Below, piece after piece: positions 11,263 to 23,052 of a stretch of DNA of 64,000 nucleotides. Where the stretch lies: the NCBI GenBank assembly GCA_002779995.1, contig PEWX01000069.1:1-64000 (forward strand), read 5' to 3'. The notes beneath the pieces are model-generated. The model made no database searches. It was not told where the DNA came from and saw only the letters and a list, made by a program, of their open reading frames with translations. This stretch comes from Piscirickettsiaceae bacterium CG07_land_8_20_14_0_80_44_28. GTDB lineage: Bacteria; Pseudomonadota; Gammaproteobacteria; Thiomicrospirales; Thiomicrospiraceae. The position numbers and the translations under genes are program-made. How positions within the stretch are numbered: the first letter of the stretch is position 1; each line of letters opens with the position of its first letter.

Positions 11263-11288
11263 AAAAGTGACCAGGCCTGGTTATTTTT
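11263..11288. repeat. CCAGGCCTGG-family palindrome between glyS and gmhB
   Basis: Arms AAAAGTGACCAGG and CCTGGTTATTTTT pair fully if two G-T pairs are allowed. It lies just after the glyS terminator and only 27 bases before the gmhB start codon, so it is in the gmhB leader rather than at a gene end. Confidence 0.82.
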
Positions 11289-11314
11289 CTCTGGTTTTAA
11301 GGAACAAACCTGCT

Positions 11315-11851
11315 ATGAAAATCATTGTGTTAGATCGTGATGGGGTCATTAATGAAGACTCGGATGATTATATTAAAACCCCGGAAGAATGGCAGCCGAT
11401 TCCGGGGAGTCTTGAAGCCATTGCATTGCTGAAAAAACGCGGCTGGACAGTGGCGGTTGCAACCAATCAATCCGGCATTCGACGAGGCTATTACAATCGT
11501 CAAACCTTGCATGCCATGCATCAAAAATTTCAAGCCTTGTTACAGTCATATTCAGTGGGTATTGATTGGATCAGTTATTCGCCTTATGTTGCTGATGATG
11601 AGAGCCCTTGCCGTAAACCGCAAACGGGGATGTTGAGAGCGATTGAAAATCGATTTGGCTGTTCTTTACAAGGTCAACCCATGGTGGGGGATTCGTTAGC
11701 GGATATTCGGGTGGCGAAAACCCATAAGATGCAACCTTTTTTGGTTAAAACGGGTAAAGGACAGCGCACCATTGATTCTTTAGACCCTTGTTTGGAGGGG
11801 GTGCCTGTTTATGATTCATTAGCCGCAGCCGTGGAGAAAAATTGGTTATGA
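11315..11851 (+). CDS. gmhB: D-glycero-D-manno-heptose 1,7-bisphosphate 7-phosphatase-like HAD hydrolase
   Basis: HAD-superfamily phosphatase for the ADP-heptose branch of lipopolysaccharide core synthesis. The nucleophile region DRDGVINED lies at residues 7-15, followed by ATNQSGI, CRKPQTGM and MVGDSLADI. Start chosen at ATG 11315 (MKIIVLDRDG, with AAGGAA upstream); an upstream open frame adds 27 unrelated residues. Length is 178. The cysteine/histidine zinc loop of enterobacterial GmhB is reduced to a single Cys before RKP, so this is the zinc-less type or a relative with another substrate. Its 3' end overlaps plsC by 4 bases. Confidence 0.85.
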   Translation: MKIIVLDRDGVINEDSDDYIKTPEEWQPIPGSLEAIALLKKRGWTVAVATNQSGIRRGYYNRQTLHAMHQKFQALLQSYSVGIDWISYSPYVADDESPCRKPQTGMLRAIENRFGCSLQGQPMVGDSLADIRVAKTHKMQPFLVKTGKGQRTIDSLDPCLEGVPVYDSLAAAVEKNWL

Positions 11852-12576
11852 AATTTTGGTATTTTTTAAGGTCGTTGGTTTTTAGCTTTGGTCAAATGGT
11901 CACTTTAGTGTTTTTTTCTCTATTTGGTTTGTTGCTCGCGCCGTTTTCACATCAAGTTCGTTATCGTTTTATTCATTATTGGGCACGCTTTTGCATCTGG
12001 TGGTTAAGGTGGACTTGTGGAGTTCAATATCGTGTGTTTGGGGCTGAAAATATCGACTTATCCAAAGCTGGTTTGGTTTTTGCTAGACATGAATCGGCAT
12101 GGGAAACTTTTGCATTTCAGGCGATTTTTCCTCAACTGACCTTTGTGTTGAAGAAGGAATTGTTGAAAATTCCTTTTTTTGGTTGGGGGCTAGCGATGCT
12201 CAGCCCCATTGCCATTGATCGAAAGGCCGGTCGAAAAGCCATTAAACAGGTCGTGACAGAAGGTTGTCAAAGGATTGACAAGGGTGTGTGGGTGGTGATT
12301 TTCCCGGAAGGGACTCGAATGCCGGCCGGTGTTCCCGGACAAATAAAATCGGGGGGTGCCATGTTGGCCAAAAAAGCCCAAGCGCCTGTTTATTTAGTTG
12401 CGCATAATGCGGGTAGCTGCTGGCCTAAAAACAGTTTTATCAAAACACCCGGAACGATCGATGTTTATATCAGTCCGCCATTGGATGTGACGGAATTGAC
12501 CGTCGCAGATATTAATCAAAAAACAGAGGAATGGTTGTTTGAGCCCCATACTCCCCCAAAGCAGGAGGGTTTTTAA
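11848..12576 (+). CDS. plsC: 1-acyl-sn-glycerol-3-phosphate acyltransferase family protein
   Basis: Predicted inner-membrane acyltransferase making phosphatidic acid. ATG 11848 overlaps the gmhB TGA (ATGA), with GGAG at 11833-11836. The N-terminus is hydrophobic; the catalytic box is HESAWE, an HX4E version of the usual HX4D that occurs in this gammaproteobacterial subfamily, and the acyl-acceptor motif FPEGTRMPAG follows. The glyQS-gmhB-plsC order is common in gammaproteobacteria. Confidence 0.9.
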   Translation: MKFWYFLRSLVFSFGQMVTLVFFSLFGLLLAPFSHQVRYRFIHYWARFCIWWLRWTCGVQYRVFGAENIDLSKAGLVFARHESAWETFAFQAIFPQLTFVLKKELLKIPFFGWGLAMLSPIAIDRKAGRKAIKQVVTEGCQRIDKGVWVVIFPEGTRMPAGVPGQIKSGGAMLAKKAQAPVYLVAHNAGSCWPKNSFIKTPGTIDVYISPPLDVTELTVADINQKTEEWLFEPHTPPKQEGF

Positions 12577-12600
12577 GCGGCAAGAACACAGTGATAATAA

Positions 12601-13422
12601 ATGAGTAAATTGGCAACCTTTATTGGCGTCATTTTAGGACTGATTATTGTCGGCATGAGTATGTTTGACTTTGAAAAAGGACAAATACTGATGGCCTTCT
12701 TTAATTGGCAAGGTCTGCTGGTTGTATTGGGGGGGACATTTGCCGCCACCTTTATTAATTACCCATTAAGCCAAGTTGGTTGCGCACTGAGTGGCGTGGG
12801 CAAAATATTCCTATCAGAACCCGCTTCTGAACATGAAGCCATTGAACAAATTTTGTATTTAAGTCACATCGTTCAGAAAAAAGGCATTTTGGGCGTTGAG
12901 CGCGAAATTGATTTGTTATCAGACCCTTTCTTAAAATTTTCTATTTCAGAAATGATGGTGTATCGGGACATAGATTTGTTACGTCACAGCCTGGAAAATC
13001 GATTGAATTCCATGCGGTTACGTCACTTATCTTGCCAAGATATGTTCAATAATATGGCCGCCTATGCCCCCGCTTTTGGCATGATGGGAACGGTGATGGG
13101 ATTGATTATGATGATGACCGCACAAATGGCACCAACGGATCCCTCAGCATTTTCGGGGGGGACGGATAATATGTTGGCCAACCTATTACAAGGCATGGGC
13201 TTGGCACTGGTCACCACTTTTTATGGGGTGCTTTTTGCCAATCTTGTGTTTATTCCAACCGCAGGCAAACTGAAAGTGTTGTCAGATGCAGAATTGTTTA
13301 AAAATGAAATTTTAATTTTTGGCACTTTAGGCCTTAAGCAGGAACAGTCCCCGCTTCTGTTACAAGAGAGTTTAATGGCCTTTGTAAACGAAAAAACCAA
13401 ACAAAAACTTTCTGCTCAATAA
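12601..13422 (+). CDS. MotA/TolQ/ExbB-type proton channel protein (MotA-like stator)
   Basis: A 273-residue inner-membrane protein with four predicted membrane segments: two at the start (about residues 4-24 and 33-55) and two near 150-215. YAPAFGMMGTVMGLIMMM contains the conserved proline-glycine region of the MotA/PomA third helix. It begins a three-gene group with two OmpA-domain MotB-like proteins. No clear ribosome site precedes ATG 12601, which is 25 bases after the plsC stop. No flagellar genes are in the window, so the device it powers is unknown. Confidence 0.87.
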   Translation: MSKLATFIGVILGLIIVGMSMFDFEKGQILMAFFNWQGLLVVLGGTFAATFINYPLSQVGCALSGVGKIFLSEPASEHEAIEQILYLSHIVQKKGILGVEREIDLLSDPFLKFSISEMMVYRDIDLLRHSLENRLNSMRLRHLSCQDMFNNMAAYAPAFGMMGTVMGLIMMMTAQMAPTDPSAFSGGTDNMLANLLQGMGLALVTTFYGVLFANLVFIPTAGKLKVLSDAELFKNEILIFGTLGLKQEQSPLLLQESLMAFVNEKTKQKLSAQ

Positions 13423-13431
13423 GAGACGCCT

Positions 13432-14169
13432 ATGAAAGCGCATGAGATCATCGAGTTAGAGGAGCAGCAGGCTTTAAAGCAGTTGCGACGCAATAAATCT
13501 TGGCAGCTGGTCTTTGTGGCATTATTTACTGCGCTGTTAGCTTTTTTCGTGTTAATTGTCGCGATGATTGAGGTTGAAACCAATGCCAAAAAACGCGATT
13601 ACCAACGTCTTGTCAATAGCCTTTATCAACAAGTTAACTTTGAAAAGGAACGCATGGGGTTGAGTTGGTTGAATACTGAGAATACCCTTGCTAAGGGGAT
13701 ACGAATGACAATTGATGCCGATGTTTTTCAAGACACCCCGCTGTTTATGTCTGCCCGAGCCAGAGTGAATCCCCGCTATATGCCTTATGTAAACCGCTTG
13801 GTTGAGTTACTGAAACGGTTGCAGTTACAAAAGATGCAAGATCGTTATCCAGACTGGGTAAGCACTTTGCAAGCACCGGGAACGGATTTTGTGGTCACCA
13901 TTCGTGTTGAAGGTCATACCGATGCCAACCCAATGACGGGGATGGGTATGTATCGATCTAACTATGAACTCAGTGCTTTACGTGCCTATGCCATTATGGA
14001 TTTACTGAGAATCTATACCCAACTGCCCAGCCGTCAATTTGCCATTGCCGGTTACGGCCCTTTTTATCCGTTAAATTCGGCAAATCCTTTTGCAGCCGAA
14101 AACCGTCGCGTTGAAATCTATCTATTGCCACAAGTGATTCCAAAGAGGGGTCAAGATGGCAACGGTTAG
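13432..14169 (+). CDS. MotB-like OmpA-domain protein lacking the membrane aspartate
   Basis: Short basic N-terminus, one membrane helix (about residues 24-46, WQLVFVALFTALLAFFVLIV) and a C-terminal OmpA/MotB peptidoglycan-binding domain (VEGHTDANPM, then YGPFYPLN and NRRVEIYLL). Aligning TALLAFF with MotB TAMMAFF puts Ala30 where MotB has its proton-binding aspartate. The gene starts 9 bases after the MotA-like gene and overlaps the next MotB-like gene by 14 bases. A structural, non-conducting stator half is inferred. Confidence 0.8.
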   Translation: MKAHEIIELEEQQALKQLRRNKSWQLVFVALFTALLAFFVLIVAMIEVETNAKKRDYQRLVNSLYQQVNFEKERMGLSWLNTENTLAKGIRMTIDADVFQDTPLFMSARARVNPRYMPYVNRLVELLKRLQLQKMQDRYPDWVSTLQAPGTDFVVTIRVEGHTDANPMTGMGMYRSNYELSALRAYAIMDLLRIYTQLPSRQFAIAGYGPFYPLNSANPFAAENRRVEIYLLPQVIPKRGQDGNG

Positions 14170-14830
14170 ATCTGAAAAAGCCCGGTCTGCTTGGCTATTT
14201 TCTTTTGGCGATGTGCTGACGCTATTGATTACCTTTTTTATTATGATGATCGTGCTCAATAAAGGGGAAATCACCAAAGTACAGCGCTGGAGTGATATAC
14301 AGTTAAAAAATGTTTATGAGGGGTTGGCAGATGAAATGCAAAGCGCCCAGTTTGTTGAAATCGAATATCAATTACAAGGTACGGTTATCCAGGTAAATAA
14401 CGACAATGCATTTTTACGAGGAGGGTATGACCCTTCTCCTGCATTTGAAAAGGAATTAAAGCAGGTTGGTGATAAGTTGCGATCTATGGCGCTTTTTAAA
14501 GTTCAACCCAGCGAAATGCCCCCTTATGTACAAAAATATATGGAGGCAGACGACCTTGTGTGGCGGCCGGAAATCTCGATTGAAGGTCATACCGATAGCG
14601 ATGCGATAGACCCGAATTCCGCATTAAGGAATAATTGGTTTTTGAGTACCATGCGTGCGCAAGCCGTGATGCGTATTTTGTTTAGCGCCAGTGGGCTTGA
14701 TCAGTCTTTGTTTAGCATGGCGGGTTATGGAGAACACCGTCCAAAAGTCGATAACGATAGTCTTCAAGGTAAAGCGCAAAACCGACGGGTTCAAATTATT
14801 GTTTCAGCGACCTTTGAAAAAGCGCCTTAA
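14156..14830 (+). CDS. MotB-like OmpA-domain protein with intact membrane aspartate
   Basis: A 224-residue second MotB-like protein. Its membrane helix [21 protein letters not shown] keeps the ionisable aspartate (Asp19), and the C-terminal OmpA domain has [19 protein letters not shown] and NRRVQIIV. It overlaps the preceding MotB-like gene by 14 bases, so both are probably made in similar amounts. Together they suggest a mixed B-subunit pair for one MotA-like channel. Its stop overlaps the convergent chemoreceptor stop by 4 bases. Confidence 0.82.
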   Translation: MATVRSEKARSAWLFSFGDVLTLLITFFIMMIVLNKGEITKVQRWSDIQLKNVYEGLADEMQSAQFVEIEYQLQGTVIQVNNDNAFLRGGYDPSPAFEKELKQVGDKLRSMALFKVQPSEMPPYVQKYMEADDLVWRPEISIEGHTDSDAIDPNSALRNNWFLSTMRAQAVMRILFSASGLDQSLFSMAGYGEHRPKVDNDSLQGKAQNRRVQIIVSATFEKAP

Positions 14831-14836
14831 GCGCTT
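14820..14836. terminator. Possible bidirectional terminator at convergent stops
   Basis: AAGCGC (14820-14825), loop CTTAA, GCGCTT (14831-14836): a short hairpin covering both overlapping stop codons, with A-rich sequence to its left. Weak because the stem is short. Confidence 0.35.
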
Positions 14837-16605
14837 AATGCGAGTGGTGATTGAACTGTAAATTGAGATACCGATGTCATTAATGCTTGACTCAGATCAG
14901 TTAATTGATCGGCATTGTTAGCCGTTTCTTCAACCAAGCCGGCATTTTGCTGTATCCCTTGATCAATATCGGCTATCGTCCGGTTGACTTGGTTAATGCC
15001 TTTTGCCTGCGCTTGACTGCTGTTGGAAATATGGATAATCAATTCATTGACTGCTTGAATATGGTCTGCTAGCTGATCAAATTCTAGCTGGGTTTTGTGT
15101 AAATGTTCTGAGCCATTTTGAACTTCTTCAACGACTTGATGAATCACACCGCGAATGTCCGTGGCGGCCTGCGCTGATTGGCTTGCCAAGTGACGAACTT
15201 CACCTGCAACTACTGCAAATCCTCGGCCTTGTTCTCCGGCGCGAGCCGCTTCCACCGCTGCATTGAGTGCCAATAGATTGGTTTGGAAGGCAATATTATC
15301 AATCAGTTCGATAAACGAATTAATCGCATCGCTGGATTGCGATATTTTCGTCATAGACTCGACAGAAGCGCGCATTATGGCTTGCCCTTGGTTGGCCTGT
15401 GATAGGGTCTGTTGGCTGAGGGTTTGGGCTTCTTTTGCATTTTCTGCCGTTTCATTAATGGACGCTGAGATTTGATTGATGACCTGAGCAGTATTTTCCA
15501 GTGCGTCTGCTTGGTGTTTGGTGCGATTAGATAGATCTTGATTGCCACTTGCAATTTGCTGAATACCTTCTGAAACCGTACGTGAGTGTTGCATGACTTG
15601 ATAAATCGTTTGGTTTAAATGCTGTGTGGTTTTATTTAAATTGACTTTTAATAGGTCTAGGTCGCCCTCAAAATGAGTGTCGATGTGGTACGTGAGATTT
15701 CCTTGTTTCAGCGCATCAACCGCAGAGTTAAAACTTTTGATACCTAGGGATAAGCTATTGATGGTTTTGTTGATATTGTTTTTGAGTTCGGCTAAACGAC
15801 CGGAGCAATCAATTTCAATGCGATGATCATAGTCGGCTTGATGGACTTTTTCCATGATTTGGTTAGTTTGTTCAATGATGGTATCCATTTGTTGCATCGC
15901 ATGATCAACGCTATGACGCACTTTTCCGTTAACTTGTTGATTCATCCGTGAAGAAAAGTTTCCTTGGCTGAGGTGAGTGGTCACTTCTTCTAAAGAGTTC
16001 ATGGTGATTTCTAAGCTGGAAATCGCATCGTTAACATTGTCTCTAAGAATGAGTAAATCACCGTGTGCATCGACATCACAACGCACACTAAATTCGCCAT
16101 GGGAAACTTGTGACAATCGTTGGTTAATTTGGTCGAAATTATTTTTGAGTCCTTGAGTCAATCGATTAAAGCATTGCGATACTTGGCCAACTTCATCCGG
16201 GTGTTTAACGGGAATGACTTGTGAAAAATCATTGGTTGAAGTCGTTTCGGTAATGCCTTTCTCTAAAGATTTTAGCGGACGAACGATTTTATGTATTAAA
16301 GTGCTGTACATCAGTATAAAAAAAGCACTGACTGTCGAAAGGACGGCTACAATGAACCATAAGAGTAAGTTCATTAACGCATCGATTTTATTAGAAATAC
16401 GCGTTAACAGGACTTGATTATCGGGCGAATTCGCCAGGGTTGATAATCCTGTATGAAAGCTTTGCCAATCTTGGTGAATTTCTGATAGATTGTGATGTAA
16501 GAAGCTAAAAGCGCCTGTAAAAAATACACCGGCCAACGCCATCATGATTAATAAAATACGGCTTAAGGTGACAATTTTGGTTTGACTCCATAAGTGAGAA
16601 AACAT
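14827..16605 (-). CDS. Methyl-accepting chemotaxis protein
   Basis: A 592-residue chemoreceptor. Membrane helices at about 13-33 and 77-100 enclose a very small periplasmic part (about 45 residues). A HAMP domain follows, then a long region with repeated HAMP-like segments (about 160-330). The C-terminal signalling hairpin carries the near-invariant tip [20 protein letters not shown] and [14 protein letters not shown]. The tiny periplasmic loop argues against classical ligand binding, so it may sense membrane or internal state. It is convergent with the MotB-like pair. Confidence 0.94.
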   Translation of the reverse strand: MFSHLWSQTKIVTLSRILLIMMALAGVFFTGAFSFLHHNLSEIHQDWQSFHTGLSTLANSPDNQVLLTRISNKIDALMNLLLWFIVAVLSTVSAFFILMYSTLIHKIVRPLKSLEKGITETTSTNDFSQVIPVKHPDEVGQVSQCFNRLTQGLKNNFDQINQRLSQVSHGEFSVRCDVDAHGDLLILRDNVNDAISSLEITMNSLEEVTTHLSQGNFSSRMNQQVNGKVRHSVDHAMQQMDTIIEQTNQIMEKVHQADYDHRIEIDCSGRLAELKNNINKTINSLSLGIKSFNSAVDALKQGNLTYHIDTHFEGDLDLLKVNLNKTTQHLNQTIYQVMQHSRTVSEGIQQIASGNQDLSNRTKHQADALENTAQVINQISASINETAENAKEAQTLSQQTLSQANQGQAIMRASVESMTKISQSSDAINSFIELIDNIAFQTNLLALNAAVEAARAGEQGRGFAVVAGEVRHLASQSAQAATDIRGVIHQVVEEVQNGSEHLHKTQLEFDQLADHIQAVNELIIHISNSSQAQAKGINQVNRTIADIDQGIQQNAGLVEETANNADQLTDLSQALMTSVSQFTVQSPLALSA

Positions 16606-16737
16606 AATAATCGATCTCCAAAATAGTTTCCCCTAGTTTTTCAATCTTAAATAATGGGGCGAAAACACTTATCATAATGGATGAGCCGGGTTGTTTGAAA
16701 TTCAAGTTTTCTATCGTTCCCCAAGAGATTTAATCTT

Positions 16738-17427
16738 TTAATGAGGCAGTTGCCAGTTAATGGGTGCCAGTTGATGGTGTTGGAGGTAGCTGTTGGTTTG
16801 TGAAAAGGGACGGCTGCCAAAAAAACCTCGGTAAGCTGACAAAGGCGAAGGGTGTGGGCTTCGAATAATGCAGTGTCGATTAGATGGGATAAATTGTCCT
16901 TTTTTTTGTGCATAAGCGCCCCATAAAATAAAAACAAGATGGTCTTTTTGAGTTGCCAATGCTTGAATAATGGCATCGGTAAAGGTTTCCCATCCCCGGT
17001 TTTGGTGTGAATTTGCCCGTCCCGCTTCGACGGTCAGCACCGCATTGAGTAACAATACGCCTTGATCTGCCCAAGGCTGTAAGTAGCCACAGTGTTGGTT
17101 ATCAATATTTAAATCGGTTTGCAGTTCTTTATTCATGTTTTGTAACGACTTTGGCAAAGGCTGAACATCCGGTAGCACCGAAAAACTTAATCCATGTGCA
17201 TGGCCGGGCGTGGGATAAGGATCTTGTCCTAATATCACCACTTTGACCTGTTCAAATGGCGTTGAATTTAACGCATTAAACCAAAGACTGGATTTGGGTA
17301 ATATCTGTTTCCCCGCCCGTTTCTCAGCGATTAAAAATTGTTTTAACTGCTGCATATAGGGTTTTTCAAATTCAGGTTCTAAAATATTTAACCAAGAAGG
17401 AATCAGTTGAATAGGGTGATTTGGCAT
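16738..17427 (-). CDS. ung: Uracil-DNA glycosylase
   Basis: Family 1 glycosylase that removes uracil from DNA. The 229 residues contain the water-activating motif as GQDPYPTPGHAHGLSFSV (Asp69), a variant of the usual GQDPYH, plus LLLNAVLTVE and the DNA-intercalating loop HPSPLSAYRGFFG. It is divergent from parE, with a dispersed palindrome in the shared upstream gap. The stretch 16606-16737 between ung and the chemoreceptor shows no gene. Confidence 0.96.
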   Translation of the reverse strand: MPNHPIQLIPSWLNILEPEFEKPYMQQLKQFLIAEKRAGKQILPKSSLWFNALNSTPFEQVKVVILGQDPYPTPGHAHGLSFSVLPDVQPLPKSLQNMNKELQTDLNIDNQHCGYLQPWADQGVLLLNAVLTVEAGRANSHQNRGWETFTDAIIQALATQKDHLVFILWGAYAQKKGQFIPSNRHCIIRSPHPSPLSAYRGFFGSRPFSQTNSYLQHHQLAPINWQLPH

Positions 17428-17448
17428 GAAAAACCTTAGATTACAGTT

Positions 17449-17476
17449 AAAAAATGGCCAGGCCTGGCTATTTTTG
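17449..17476. repeat. CCAGGCCTGG-family palindrome in the ung/parE divergent gap
   Basis: Arms AAAAATGGCCAGG and CCTGGCTATTTTT, pairing throughout with one G-T. It sits upstream of both divergent genes, where a terminator for either would make little sense, which argues for a repeat or protein-binding role. Confidence 0.82.
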
Positions 17477-17569
17477 ATGGAGGGTTAACCCGCAAGACCG
17501 CTTAAATTGTACACGCTAAGTGGTTTGAATCCAAATGGGTTACGGGGTAATATAGCGCCTTGTCTTTGA

Positions 17570-19507
<1,938 letters not shown>

Positions 19508-19516
19508 ACTTTTGGG

Positions 19517-19870
19517 TTAAACCGGCTTGGCTTTTAAACTTAATTCATGAAGCCTTTTTTTATAGTCAATGAAATCTTCAATAATGGCTTGTTCATGCGG
19601 TGTGGGTTCGATAAATTCAATGGCCAAAGAATAACCGTTGGGGGTGTCGTGAACAGCTCGAACATAACCAAATAAATCCATGTCATTAAAAACCTTAAGT
19701 GCAGGAAGCTCAAAAAAGACTTCTAATCGGGTGCCAATGGCAGCTTTTTTGGTTGACTCAACTTCAATGCCGGTTTTGGAAATGGCTTTCAACTGACCCG
19801 GTGCGGTGACCGTTTGGCCTTTTAACTCAATGTGTCTATCGGTAGCAACGGATGGCGATTGAAATAACAT
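19517..19870 (-). CDS. PilZ-domain-like protein
   Basis: A 117-residue soluble protein of PilZ-like beta-rich character (LKAISKTGIEVES, GYVRAVHDTPNGYSLAIEFIEP). The RxxxR part of the c-di-GMP motif is not obvious, so binding is uncertain. It lies 11 bases downstream of a second PilZ-type gene on the same strand, and the two likely form an operon convergent with parE. Confidence 0.65.
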   Translation of the reverse strand: MLFQSPSVATDRHIELKGQTVTAPGQLKAISKTGIEVESTKKAAIGTRLEVFFELPALKVFNDMDLFGYVRAVHDTPNGYSLAIEFIEPTPHEQAIIEDFIDYKKRLHELSLKAKPV

Positions 19871-19881
19871 CTAGTTGTGCC

Positions 19882-20229
19882 TTATTGGTGGTGATGGTGT
19901 TTACGGATAAAATCATTAATAACCGATTGCAGATAGTTCGAGAGGTCTTTAAACTGAATCCCGATTAAGTATTGATGGCGAACCTGTGCGGTTCGAGCGG
20001 CAATGCCACATAAGATGATTTCTTTGTTGTTGATATTGGGAAGACCGAAGGTAATTTGAATTTCGCTTCCTTCTTGAATGGGGGTTTCACTGAGAACGCC
20101 TGTACCAATAATGGATAAGTCAATCATTTTAGCCGAAATGGTTTGTTGATCCGCTTTCATACAAATCGGGCGTTCGGTGGAAACTCTTTCAGCATTTCTT
20201 TTATTGATGTCAAAAGTTGGCTGTGTCAT
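19882..20229 (-). CDS. PilZ domain protein (probable c-di-GMP receptor)
   Basis: A 115-residue single-domain protein. ERVSTERP near the N-terminus and IDLSIIGTGV (DxSxxG) match the two halves of the PilZ c-di-GMP motif. The C-terminus ends in a histidine run (KHHHHQ). First gene of a two-gene group with the PilZ-like gene downstream. PilZ proteins commonly tune motility or surface attachment, and stator and chemoreceptor genes are nearby, but the target is not known. Confidence 0.78.
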   Translation of the reverse strand: MTQPTFDINKRNAERVSTERPICMKADQQTISAKMIDLSIIGTGVLSETPIQEGSEIQITFGLPNINNKEIILCGIAARTAQVRHQYLIGIQFKDLSNYLQSVINDFIRKHHHHQ

Positions 20230-20433
20230 AGTGAGTGCTTAACCTTTAAGTTTATTCACGAATAACACTATGATAAATTAACTGAATCAATTTGGGAATA
20301 TATTGATTGATTCTATATGAGTGGTGCCTGCCCTTCATATAAAAAGCGTATCGGTAAACGTGCGGGTAATGAATGAGTGATTGATTGATAACCTGAGACC
20401 CAGTCAGCAAAGGTTTCAGCATAGGAGGCAAGT

Positions 20434-20718
20434 GTGGATTTTGAGATTATCGTGGAAAATATAAAATGTGGCGGTTGTGCCAATAGCATTCAAAATCAGC
20501 TAAATAGCTTAGATGGCGTGAGTCATACCCAAGTAGATGTTGAGACTGGAAAAGTTAGTTGTCAATTAGTTTCAGAAGCGCGGATAGACTCGGTCAAGAA
20601 ACACCTTTTAAAGTTAGGGTATCCAGCGGCAGGAAGTGTTGAGGGATTGGGTGCAATGGGTGCAAAAGCAAAATCCTATGTTTCCTGTGCCATTGGCAAA
20701 ATGCAAAAAGAAGCTTAA
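20434..20718 (+). CDS. Heavy-metal-associated (HMA) domain protein
   Basis: A 94-residue protein beginning with an HMA fold: the metal-binding loop is KCGGCANSI (CxxC), followed by LDGVSHTQVDVETGKVSC. Residues after about 70 form a short extra tail. The start is GTG 20434 with a perfect AGGAGG at 20423-20428. A small hairpin (CTGAGACC/GGTTTCAG, about 20392-20419) lies just before this site. It resembles CopZ-type chaperones, but no metal-transport ATPase is nearby; it is 33 bases upstream of parC. Confidence 0.82.
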   Translation: MDFEIIVENIKCGGCANSIQNQLNSLDGVSHTQVDVETGKVSCQLVSEARIDSVKKHLLKLGYPAAGSVEGLGAMGAKAKSYVSCAIGKMQKEA

Positions 20719-20751
20719 CGATACCAATTACATGAAACCGCGAGAGATAAA

Positions 20752-22980
20752 ATGAGTCAGCAAATGATTAATTATGAAGGGATTGAACAGCAGTCGGTTG
20801 CGCAGTTTACAGAAAAGGCTTATTTAGATTATGCGATGTATGTCATTTTGGATCGTGCGTTACCGCATATTGGCGATGGTTTAAAGCCTGTACAGCGTCG
20901 TATTATTTTTGCCATGTCTGAACTGGGGTTGAAGTCAACGGGTAAACATAAAAAATCAGCTAGAACGGTGGGGGATGTTCTGGGTAAATTTCATCCTCAT
21001 GGTGATTCGGCTTGCTATGAAGCAATGGTGCTGATGGCTCAGTCGTTTTCTTTTCGTTACCCATTGGTGGATGGTCAGGGCAACTGGGGGTCTGTTGACG
21101 ATCCTAAATCCTTTGCGGCGATGCGTTATACCGAAGCAAAATTATCTAAGTTTAGTGATGTTTTGCTCGAGGAAGCAAGTCAAGGTACGGTTGATTGGGT
21201 GGCTAATTTTGATGGCAGTTTAGATGAGCCGTCAGTGTTGCCGGCAAGAGTGCCGCATGTATTATTAAATGGAACTTCGGGGATTGCTGTGGGAATGGCA
21301 ACCGATATTCCACCGCATAATTTACAGGAGGTGGTATCCGCTTGTGTTGCTTTACTCGATGACGATCGTTTAACTGTTGAGCAATTGTGCGATTATGTGC
21401 AAGGACCCGATTATCCGAATCATGCTTGGGTTATCACCCCAAAATCGGAACGGTTAAAGTTGTATGAAACGGGCAGTGGCTCGATTCGTCAAAGAGCGCG
21501 TTATTTTGTTGAAGATGGTGTGAATGTGGTGATTGATGCTTTGCCTTTTCAAGTTTCCGGGGCAAAGATTTTGGAACAAATTGCCGCACAAATGCGTGCA
21601 AAAAAACTTCCGATGGTGGTGGATTTACGAGATGAATCTGATCATGAAAACCCCATTCGACTGGTGATTGAATTGCGCTCTAAACGGGTGGATGCCGAAA
21701 TGGCAATGCTGCACCTGTTTGCCACGACCGATCTTGAAAAAAGCTATCGTGTCAATCTAAATGTCATAGGGCTAAATGGCCGGCCGCAAGTTAAAAGCTT
21801 AAAAACCATGCTTTCTGAGTGGCTGGTGTTCCGAACGGAAACGGTGCGCCGGCGATTGCAATATCGTTTAGATAAGGTATTGGCGCGACTGCATATCTTA
21901 GATGGGCTTTTAATTGCATTTTTAAATATTGATGAAGTGATTGCGATTATTCGAGAAGAAGATCGTCCTAAGCCGGTATTGATTGAGCGGTTTGGGTTGA
22001 CGGCAATTCAAGCAGAGGCCGTTTTGGAATTAAAATTACGGCATCTTGCGCGTCTTGAAGAAATGCGAATTCGTTCAGAACAGGAAGCCTTAGAGAAGGA
22101 GCGCCAAAAAATCGAAAAGACGTTGGCGAGTTCGGCTCGGATGAAAACATTGGTGAAAAAAGAATTGTTAGCCGATGCACAAGTCTATGGTAATGATCGT
22201 CGCTCGTTGATTTTGGATGCGCCAGCGGCTCAGGCGCTCAGTGAGCAGGATTTACTCCCTTCTGAACCCATTACCGTGGTGTTGTCTGAAAACGGCTGGG
22301 TGCGCGCTGCAAAAGGTCACGATGTTGATGGCACGGCTCTGAGCTATAAATCCGGTGATGCATTTCATGCCCAGGTTTCGGGGCAAAGCCGCAATATGGC
22401 GATATTTTTAGATTCAACAGGGCGTGCATATAGCATTGCTGCCCATACATTGCCTTCCGCAAGAAGTCATGGTGAACCTTTAACAGGGCGATTGACTTTG
22501 GCAAAAGGGGCACAATTTACCCAGGTTTTATTGGGGGCGCCAACAGAAAAAGTCGTTTTGGCTTCAAGCAGCGGTTATGGGTTTATTACCCAATTGGAAA
22601 ATTTGATTTCTAAAAATAAAGCGGGTAAAGCGGTCATGTCCTTGCCGAAGGGGAGTCAGTTGTTAACGCCGGCACACTATCAACCAGGTGATTGGATTGC
22701 CGTGGTAACGGATGAACCTCGGTTATTGGTTTTTGACAGTCAAGAATTGCCAGAACTTGCAAAAGGCAAAGGCAATAAGTTAATACAGTTGCCAAAGAAT
22801 TGCCAAGTCACGGCGGTGTTTGCCTTTACGCCAGGAAAAAAACTGGAATTGGTGGCAGGAGATTATGCAAAAGCCTTTGGGGGTTCCGCTATTGAAGAAG
22901 CCTTTGCCGGTCGTGCGAAGCGGGGTATCCCTTTGCCCAGAACTTTAAAGAAGTGTACAAAAATTCGTATTCAAGACTAA
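20752..22980 (+). CDS. parC: DNA topoisomerase IV subunit A
   Basis: DNA-cleaving subunit of topoisomerase IV. The breakage-reunion domain carries the catalytic tyrosine Tyr126 ([11 protein letters not shown]). The quinolone region reads [13 protein letters not shown], with the susceptible-type Ser86 and Glu90. The C-terminal beta-pinwheel is present, and the length is 742. It is near parE but separated from it by the PilZ genes and the HMA gene. Confidence 0.97.
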   Translation: MSQQMINYEGIEQQSVAQFTEKAYLDYAMYVILDRALPHIGDGLKPVQRRIIFAMSELGLKSTGKHKKSARTVGDVLGKFHPHGDSACYEAMVLMAQSFSFRYPLVDGQGNWGSVDDPKSFAAMRYTEAKLSKFSDVLLEEASQGTVDWVANFDGSLDEPSVLPARVPHVLLNGTSGIAVGMATDIPPHNLQEVVSACVALLDDDRLTVEQLCDYVQGPDYPNHAWVITPKSERLKLYETGSGSIRQRARYFVEDGVNVVIDALPFQVSGAKILEQIAAQMRAKKLPMVVDLRDESDHENPIRLVIELRSKRVDAEMAMLHLFATTDLEKSYRVNLNVIGLNGRPQVKSLKTMLSEWLVFRTETVRRRLQYRLDKVLARLHILDGLLIAFLNIDEVIAIIREEDRPKPVLIERFGLTAIQAEAVLELKLRHLARLEEMRIRSEQEALEKERQKIEKTLASSARMKTLVKKELLADAQVYGNDRRSLILDAPAAQALSEQDLLPSEPITVVLSENGWVRAAKGHDVDGTALSYKSGDAFHAQVSGQSRNMAIFLDSTGRAYSIAAHTLPSARSHGEPLTGRLTLAKGAQFTQVLLGAPTEKVVLASSSGYGFITQLENLISKNKAGKAVMSLPKGSQLLTPAHYQPGDWIAVVTDEPRLLVFDSQELPELAKGKGNKLIQLPKNCQVTAVFAFTPGKKLELVAGDYAKAFGGSAIEEAFAGRAKRGIPLPRTLKKCTKIRIQD

Positions 22981-23052
22981 TATTTATTTGGTTGGTATTG
23001 ATATTGCTTGTAATCGCGTAGTTTATAAGAATACGGTTGAAAAGTAGCCATT

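Noticed and set aside
12601-14830. Zorya-type defence (ZorA/ZorB)
   Set aside because: The A protein has ordinary MotA length without the long ZorA tail, and no zorC/zorD/zorE-like genes follow.
12601-14830. Tol-Pal or ExbBD-TonB system
   Set aside because: Both B proteins carry OmpA-type peptidoglycan-binding domains as in MotB, and no tolB, pal or tonB is present.
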